A stretch of DNA of 11,607 nucleotides from Cyanothece sp. UBA12306 (GTDB lineage: Bacteria; Cyanobacteriota; Cyanobacteriia; Cyanobacteriales; Microcystaceae): contig DLXW01000184.1 of NCBI GenBank assembly GCA_003448685.1, forward strand, positions 1 through 11,607, written 5' to 3'. Position 1 is the first letter of the stretch; each line of letters starts with the position of its first letter. The notes under the pieces are model-generated. The model was not told the origin of the DNA and made no database searches. It saw nothing but the letters and a program-made list of their open reading frames with translations. This document shows positions 5,960 through 11,607 of the stretch, one piece after another. Both the position numbers and the translations under genes were made by a program.

Positions 5960-7543
5960 GTGTCTAAATCTCTAAATAAGTGGTTTAAACGTTTTGTGAC
6001 AAGGTTTAAATCTCCCTTGTCTAAAAAGATTGTTTTCTGGGTATTTATCGGGGTTATTACTATTGAAGTAATTATTTTAGTACCGTCAGTACAGCGTAGA
6101 GAAAAAGAACTTCTTAACCAAATTAAAACCTCTAGTAATCAAATTATCTCTTGGATTTTACTAACCTACCCCGAGGCTTCTACAGAAGAGATTATTGACC
6201 ATTTAAAAACACTAAAGAAAGCTAGATCTGTGGTCAAAGGTGGTGCAGTTTATCAGACTTCTGGCCAACTAATTGGAACCTTCGGTAATCCTCCACAACT
6301 CTCTATTTCTCAACTTAATAATTATTCTCCTCGACGAAATGGTTCTGTTTATGATGATCAAGTTTGGTCAGATTTTCATGGAACTACACATTATACTATT
6401 ATTTTACGTCATGATGCTTCGGATATTAATTCAGAATTGATCAATTATATTGGTAGAATTGTTGGATTAATAATAATTATTTCTCTATTTTTAACTATCA
6501 CTGTTTGGCTGGCCTTAGAACCAATTTTAATTACTCCTATTTTTCGGTTACGCAGTGATTTATTAAGAGCTGGAAAAGCTATTTATCACGATCAAGATCC
6601 TCCCCAATTCAATTCTTTTAACCTTCAAAGAAAAGATGAATTAGGAGATGTAATTCTGGCATTCAAGCAAATGTTTAGCCAGATTACAGAAGCTATTTAT
6701 GCCCGAAAACAAGTTGAAATCGCCCTTAAAAATAGCTTAAAAAGAGAAGAAGATTATTCTCAGGCACTCAATGAGGAATTAGAAGAAGGTCGCCTGATGC
6801 AAGCTGATTTTTTACCCCATCAATTATTAAATAAACCAGGGTGGCAAATCTCTGCTTTTATGTCTCCAGCTAGTCAAGTTGCGGGGGATTTTTATGATGT
6901 TTTTGAGTTACCTAATAATAATATTGGTTTGGTGGTTGCTGATGTTTGTGGAAAAGGAGTTGGTGCAGCCTTATTTATGGGTTTATTCCGTAGTTTAATT
7001 AGGATATTTTCTGGTCAATTTAGTGTGGAAACAATTCAGGTATTAAATAATAATTATTATTGCTATATTGATATGAGTTTTCTGGCAGCAGTTAAACTAA
7101 CTAATGATTATATCTGTGCAAATCATGATAATACCGGAATATTTTGTACCATATTTTTTGGTATTTTAGACAGTAAGTCAGGTCAAATGAGTTATATTAA
7201 TGCAGGACACGATTCTCTAGTAATTATTAATAGCAAAGGTGAAATTAAAGAAACTCTAGAAGCAACGGGAACGCCGGTGGGAATGTTAACAGATATAGAA
7301 TTTGAAATTAAGCAGACTTCCCTCGATTCAGGGGATATCTTATTAGGTTATACTGATGGAGTGACTGAAGCGCGTTCTAAAAATAAGGAATTTTTTACGG
7401 AAAAACGTCTGTTAGAAATTATCCAAAAACCTTTTACTTCCGCCCAGGAAATCTTAGAAACTGTTAAATCTGAAGTATTAACCTATATCGGAGATGGGGA
7501 ACTATCAGATGATATTACCATTTTAGCTATCAGAAGAAAGTAG
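5960..7543 (+). CDS. membrane-anchored HAMP/PP2C serine phosphatase (RsbU/SpoIIE type)
   Basis: A 527-residue signalling phosphatase. Order of parts: short basic N-terminus, transmembrane helix about 24-42, an extracytoplasmic sensor region of about 120 residues (43-160), a second helix about 165-187, HAMP linker about 188-245, a coiled-coil stretch 246-283, and a PP2C/SpoIIE domain about 284-526. Metal-binding residues are intact: AGDFYD (Asp310, Asp313), VADVCGKG (Asp328), GYTDGVTEA (Asp466) and SDDIT (Asp517, Asp518). NAGHD (414-418) is also present. Members dephosphorylate anti-sigma-factor antagonists (STAS proteins) or similar partners; none is encoded here, so the target is elsewhere. 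The sensor sequence matches no named domain I recognise. The start is a GTG without a Shine-Dalgarno sequence; the next candidate is TTG at 6017, and an upstream in-frame stop lies at 5942. Confidence 0.93.
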   Translation: MSKSLNKWFKRFVTRFKSPLSKKIVFWVFIGVITIEVIILVPSVQRREKELLNQIKTSSNQIISWILLTYPEASTEEIIDHLKTLKKARSVVKGGAVYQTSGQLIGTFGNPPQLSISQLNNYSPRRNGSVYDDQVWSDFHGTTHYTIILRHDASDINSELINYIGRIVGLIIIISLFLTITVWLALEPILITPIFRLRSDLLRAGKAIYHDQDPPQFNSFNLQRKDELGDVILAFKQMFSQITEAIYARKQVEIALKNSLKREEDYSQALNEELEEGRLMQADFLPHQLLNKPGWQISAFMSPASQVAGDFYDVFELPNNNIGLVVADVCGKGVGAALFMGLFRSLIRIFSGQFSVETIQVLNNNYYCYIDMSFLAAVKLTNDYICANHDNTGIFCTIFFGILDSKSGQMSYINAGHDSLVIINSKGEIKETLEATGTPVGMLTDIEFEIKQTSLDSGDILLGYTDGVTEARSKNKEFFTEKRLLEIIQKPFTSAQEILETVKSEVLTYIGDGELSDDITILAIRRK

Positions 7544-7572
7544 AGACATTTCATTTCTTGAAATGCCCCTAC
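7540..7572 (-). terminator. gap1 terminator hairpin in the convergent spacer
   Basis: On the minus strand GTAGGGGCATTTC pairs fully with GAAATGTCTCTAC (13 bp, two G-U pairs, 7-base loop), followed by TTTCTTCT. On the plus strand the two wobbles become A-C mismatches, so the fold favours the gap1 transcript. The distal arm includes the TAG stop codon of the convergent phosphatase gene. Confidence 0.65.
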
Positions 7573-7584
7573 AATCGAGATCGA

Positions 7585-9276
<1,692 letters not shown>

Positions 9277-9513
9277 ATGAATAAAGATACAAAATTTGCT
9301 TTATTAGTCATGGGATTGCCCATTGCTGGGATGGTTTATTGTGGATTAATTTTTGCGTTTTTTATGAATAGTCCTCTGGCTATTGAACATCCTTTAATGA
9401 CCGGAATGATAGTTGTTGGAGTTCCCTTATTAATGGCAGTAATAACTTGGATCTCAGCCTCAGCAAAAGCTTATAAAAAACGAGGAATTTTATTCTTTAG
9501 TCAAAATGGCTAA
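9277..9513 (+). CDS. small two-helix membrane protein, function unknown
   Basis: A 78-residue protein with two hydrophobic helices (about 7-30 and 40-61) joined by a short loop containing NSPLAIEHP, and a basic C-terminal tail (AKAYKKRG). The tail suggests that both ends face the cytoplasm by the positive-inside rule. No signal cleavage site or catalytic motif is visible, and I do not recognise the family. It is convincing as a gene: AAGGAG (9263-9268) sits 8 bases before the ATG, codon use resembles the neighbours, and a hairpin terminator follows 44 bases after the stop. It appears to be a single-gene unit between gap1 and xfp. Confidence 0.72.
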   Translation: MNKDTKFALLVMGLPIAGMVYCGLIFAFFMNSPLAIEHPLMTGMIVVGVPLLMAVITWISASAKAYKKRGILFFSQNG

Positions 9514-9557
9514 TAGATTTTAGATTTGCGATGGAGCCATAATTAAAATTAACTATT

Positions 9558-9585
9558 CGCGACCCTACACAATTGTGAGGTCGCG
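9558..9585 (+). terminator. probable intrinsic terminator after the small membrane protein
   Basis: CGCGACC (9558-9564) pairs with GGTCGCG (9579-9585), and the inner CACAATTGTG (9568-9577) continues the stem after two small bulges. It is one of the most GC-rich stems in the spacers. The following GTTGTTGTTGATTGATT is T-rich but broken by G, so it is a fair and not perfect terminator. Confidence 0.65.
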
Positions 9586-9589
9586 GTTG

Positions 9590-9904
9590 TTGTTGATTGA
9601 TTACATAGGTTATATTTGTGTTGTACAATCAGAAGGTTATCTAGATTTATTTAGTTCAGAAAAATCTGCTCAAAGTGCATTAAATTAAACCGTAAAGATA
9701 AGGTTAAGAAAAGGTAAAAAACATCTTATTTTTGAAAAGTATTGCAACAGATTTTTACTTTGAGATCGAGTCCTAATTGCTTTGTGTGTCCTAAACCGCT
9801 ACACTTTTTAAAGAAGTCAACAGCTAACAGTCAATAAAAATTGAACTGAATCTATAAAAGCTGAGATTACATAATCAATAAGGTGAAATTTGGAGTAATA
9901 ATCA
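9590..9904. promoter_or_regulatory. 315-base leader/promoter region of xfp
   Basis: No gene is supported here. Visible elements are two copies of GTCCTAA (9770-9776 and 9788-9794, period 18), a TATAAA at 9853-9858 without a well-spaced -35, and the ribosome site GGAG (9892-9895) nine bases before the xfp ATG. A 31-codon open stretch ending at 9688 has no ribosome site and is probably chance or an old remnant. Confidence 0.4.
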
Positions 9905-11607
9905 ATGGTAGCTACACCAGAGAGATCAACAACAGAACAAACTCCCCTTTCTCATGAAGAATTAAGTAAAATTCATGCTTACTGGCGAGCTTGTAATTAT
10001 CTGGCCGTTGGTATGATTTATTTACGGGATAATCCTTTACTTAAAGAACCTCTCTCCGAAGATCATGTTAAAAACCGTCTTTTAGGCCATTGGGGATCAA
10101 GTCCTGGTTTAAGTTTTATCTATGTTCACCTGAACCGACTGATTAAAAAATACGACCTAGATGTGGTCTATATGGCAGGGCCTGGACATGGGGCCCCAGG
10201 AATTTTAGGACCGGTTTATCTTGAAGGAACCTATTGCGAAACCTACCCCGATAAAAGCGAAGACGAAGAAGGGATGAAGAAATTCTTCAAGCAATTTTCT
10301 TTCCCTGGGGGTATTGGTAGCCATTGTACCCCAGAAACCCCTGGTTCCATCCACGAAGGAGGAGAATTAGGCTATAGTCTTTCCCATGCTTTCGGTGCAG
10401 CTTTAGATAACCCCGATTTAATCGTAACTGCTGTTGTGGGAGATGGAGAAGCAGAAACCGGACCCTTGGCCACTGCTTGGCATTCTAATAAATTCCTCAA
10501 CCCCATCCGCGATGGTGCAGTGTTACCTATTTTGCACCTTAATGGTTATAAAATCGCTAACCCAACTATTTTAGCCCGTATTAGCCACGAAGAATTAGAA
10601 TATCTCTTCAAAGGGTATGGTTATAAACCTTACTTCGTAGAAGGTTCAGACCCCGAAGTGATGCACCAAAAAATGGCCGCAACCTTAGAAACTGCGATCG
10701 CCGAAATTAAACAAATTCAACAAGAAGCACGCACCAGTGGGGTGGCTCAACGTCCCATGTGGCCCATGATTGTGCTACGCTCTCCTAAAGGATGGACAGG
10801 ACCCAAGGAAGTCGATGGCAAGAAAACCGAAGATTTCTGGCGATCGCACCAAGTACCCCTATCAGGAATGCACGGAAACCCTGCTCACATCAAAGTTCTT
10901 GAAGACTGGTTGAAAAGTTACAAACCAGAAGAACTTTTTGATGAGAATGGAAGCTTAATTCCTGAATTGAAAGAACTAGCACCCACCGGAAAGCGTCGCA
11001 TTAGTGCTAACCCCTATGCTAATGGGGGTTTACTCCGCAAAGACCTAAATATGCCTGACTTCCGCAACTATGGGGTTGAGGTACCTAAACCAGGAACAGT
11101 AGAAGTTGGCAATACCGCGCTGTTGGGTAACTTCCTACGGGATGTGATGGCCAATAACATGACTAATTTCCGCGTCTTTGGTCCTGACGAAACCGCATCT
11201 AACCGTCTTCAAGCTATCTACGAAGTCAGTAAGAAAATCTGGATGGCCGAAATTCTTCCTGAAGATGCCAATGGTACCGAAATTACCACCAACGGACGGG
11301 TCATGGAAATGCTGAGTGAACATACCCTCCAAGGATGGTTAGAAGGCTATTTATTAACGGGTCGTCATGGTTTCTTCCACACCTATGAAGCATTTGCTCA
11401 CGTGGTTGACTCCATGTTTAACCAACACGCTAAATGGCTCGATATCTGCAAAAACGAGGTTCCTTGGCGTTTACCCATATCTTCTTTGAATATTATGTTA
11501 TCTTCCACCGTTTGGCGGCAAGATCATAATGGTTTCAGTCACCAAGACCCAGGATACGTTGATTTAGTCACCAATAAAAGCGCCGATGTGGTTCGGGTTT
11601 ATTTTCC
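9905..11607 (+). CDS. xfp: phosphoketolase Xfp, 5' part (cut by window end)
   Basis: Thiamine-diphosphate enzyme that cleaves xylulose-5-phosphate (and often fructose-6-phosphate) with phosphate to acetyl-phosphate plus glyceraldehyde-3-phosphate (or erythrose-4-phosphate). The window holds about 567 of roughly 800 codons; the frame runs open into the right edge. Key elements by residue: [11 protein letters not shown] (His62), GPGHGAPG (His95), His140, the thiamine/Mg motif GDGEAETG (Asp180) with [15 protein letters not shown] (His315), Glu472 in [21 protein letters not shown], and [12 protein letters not shown] (His541, His546). These correspond to catalytic residues known from bifidobacterial enzymes. 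Start: ATG at 9905, GGAG nine bases upstream, product beginning [10 protein letters not shown]. Two perfect HIP1 sites lie inside. Sequence alone does not settle substrate preference. Confidence 0.96.
   Translation, partial: MVATPERSTTEQTPLSHEELSKIHAYWRACNYLAVGMIYLRDNPLLKEPLSEDHVKNRLLGHWGSSPGLSFIYVHLNRLIKKYDLDVVYMAGPGHGAPGILGPVYLEGTYCETYPDKSEDEEGMKKFFKQFSFPGGIGSHCTPETPGSIHEGGELGYSLSHAFGAALDNPDLIVTAVVGDGEAETGPLATAWHSNKFLNPIRDGAVLPILHLNGYKIANPTILARISHEELEYLFKGYGYKPYFVEGSDPEVMHQKMAATLETAIAEIKQIQQEARTSGVAQRPMWPMIVLRSPKGWTGPKEVDGKKTEDFWRSHQVPLSGMHGNPAHIKVLEDWLKSYKPEELFDENGSLIPELKELAPTGKRRISANPYANGGLLRKDLNMPDFRNYGVEVPKPGTVEVGNTALLGNFLRDVMANNMTNFRVFGPDETASNRLQAIYEVSKKIWMAEILPEDANGTEITTNGRVMEMLSEHTLQGWLEGYLLTGRHGFFHTYEAFAHVVDSMFNQHAKWLDICKNEVPWRLPISSLNIMLSSTVWRQDHNGFSHQDPGYVDLVTNKSADVVRVYF

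Noticed and set aside
9593..9688. 31-codon plus-strand frame ending VVQSEGYLDLFSSEKSAQSALN
   Set aside because: Its composition looks less random than its surroundings, so it could be a gene remnant. It has no proper start or ribosome site and begins at the tail of a terminator, so I do not call it a gene.
11135..11332. Minus-strand 65-codon frame
   Set aside because: Antisense shadow inside xfp, whose active-site motifs are on the plus strand here.

Overview
The window reads as chromosomal DNA of an AT-rich unicellular cyanobacterium, probably of the Cyanothece/Crocosphaera kind. Three things support this. There are six perfect copies of the HIP1 octamer GCGATCGC (at 1667, 3922, 4219, 5110, 10694 and 10840). 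There is a small LuxR-type regulator that matches the thioredoxin-linked PedR family down to a cysteine at residue 80. The gene content (E. coli-like Gap1, phosphoketolase, cyanobacterial ABC-2 exporter, FabZ) also fits. The genus is an inference from style, not proven.

Left part, minus strand (64-3332): fabZ, an AI-2E/PerM family membrane protein, a TolB-like lipoprotein that overlaps the end of pedR, and a small coiled-coil protein of unknown function. Two inverted repeats lie between the coiled-coil gene and pedR: a 34-base near-perfect palindrome and a 9-bp hairpin.

Middle, plus strand (3496-7543): a two-gene ABC exporter (ATPase, then ABC-2 permease), a small exported protein of unknown function, and a membrane-anchored HAMP/PP2C (RsbU/SpoIIE-type) serine phosphatase. 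The ATPase is preceded by an unannotated 14-codon reading frame whose stop overlaps the ATPase start (ATGA) and whose Shine-Dalgarno sequence can fold into a 13-bp stem. The phosphatase has its own likely promoter (TTGATC-17-TATAAT), partly inside a 16-bp terminator-like hairpin, and would be made from an almost leaderless mRNA with a GTG start.

Right part: gap1 (minus), convergent with the phosphatase and sharing a hairpin whose wobble pairs favour folding in the gap1 transcript. A 654-base gene-poor AT-rich spacer follows, with a short inverted repeat and an STRR-like heptamer pair, then a 78-residue membrane protein with a good ribosome binding site and terminator. The window ends inside xfp (phosphoketolase), of which about 567 codons are present. 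Gap1 (lower glycolysis) and Xfp (acetyl-phosphate plus glyceraldehyde-3-phosphate from xylulose-5-phosphate) are linked in sugar breakdown: Xfp makes the substrate of Gap1.

Most genes are ordinary housekeeping or conserved cyanobacterial genes. No mobile element, CRISPR array, tRNA or rRNA was seen. The most unusual signals are the leader reading frame before the ABC ATPase and the promoter/terminator overlap before the phosphatase.
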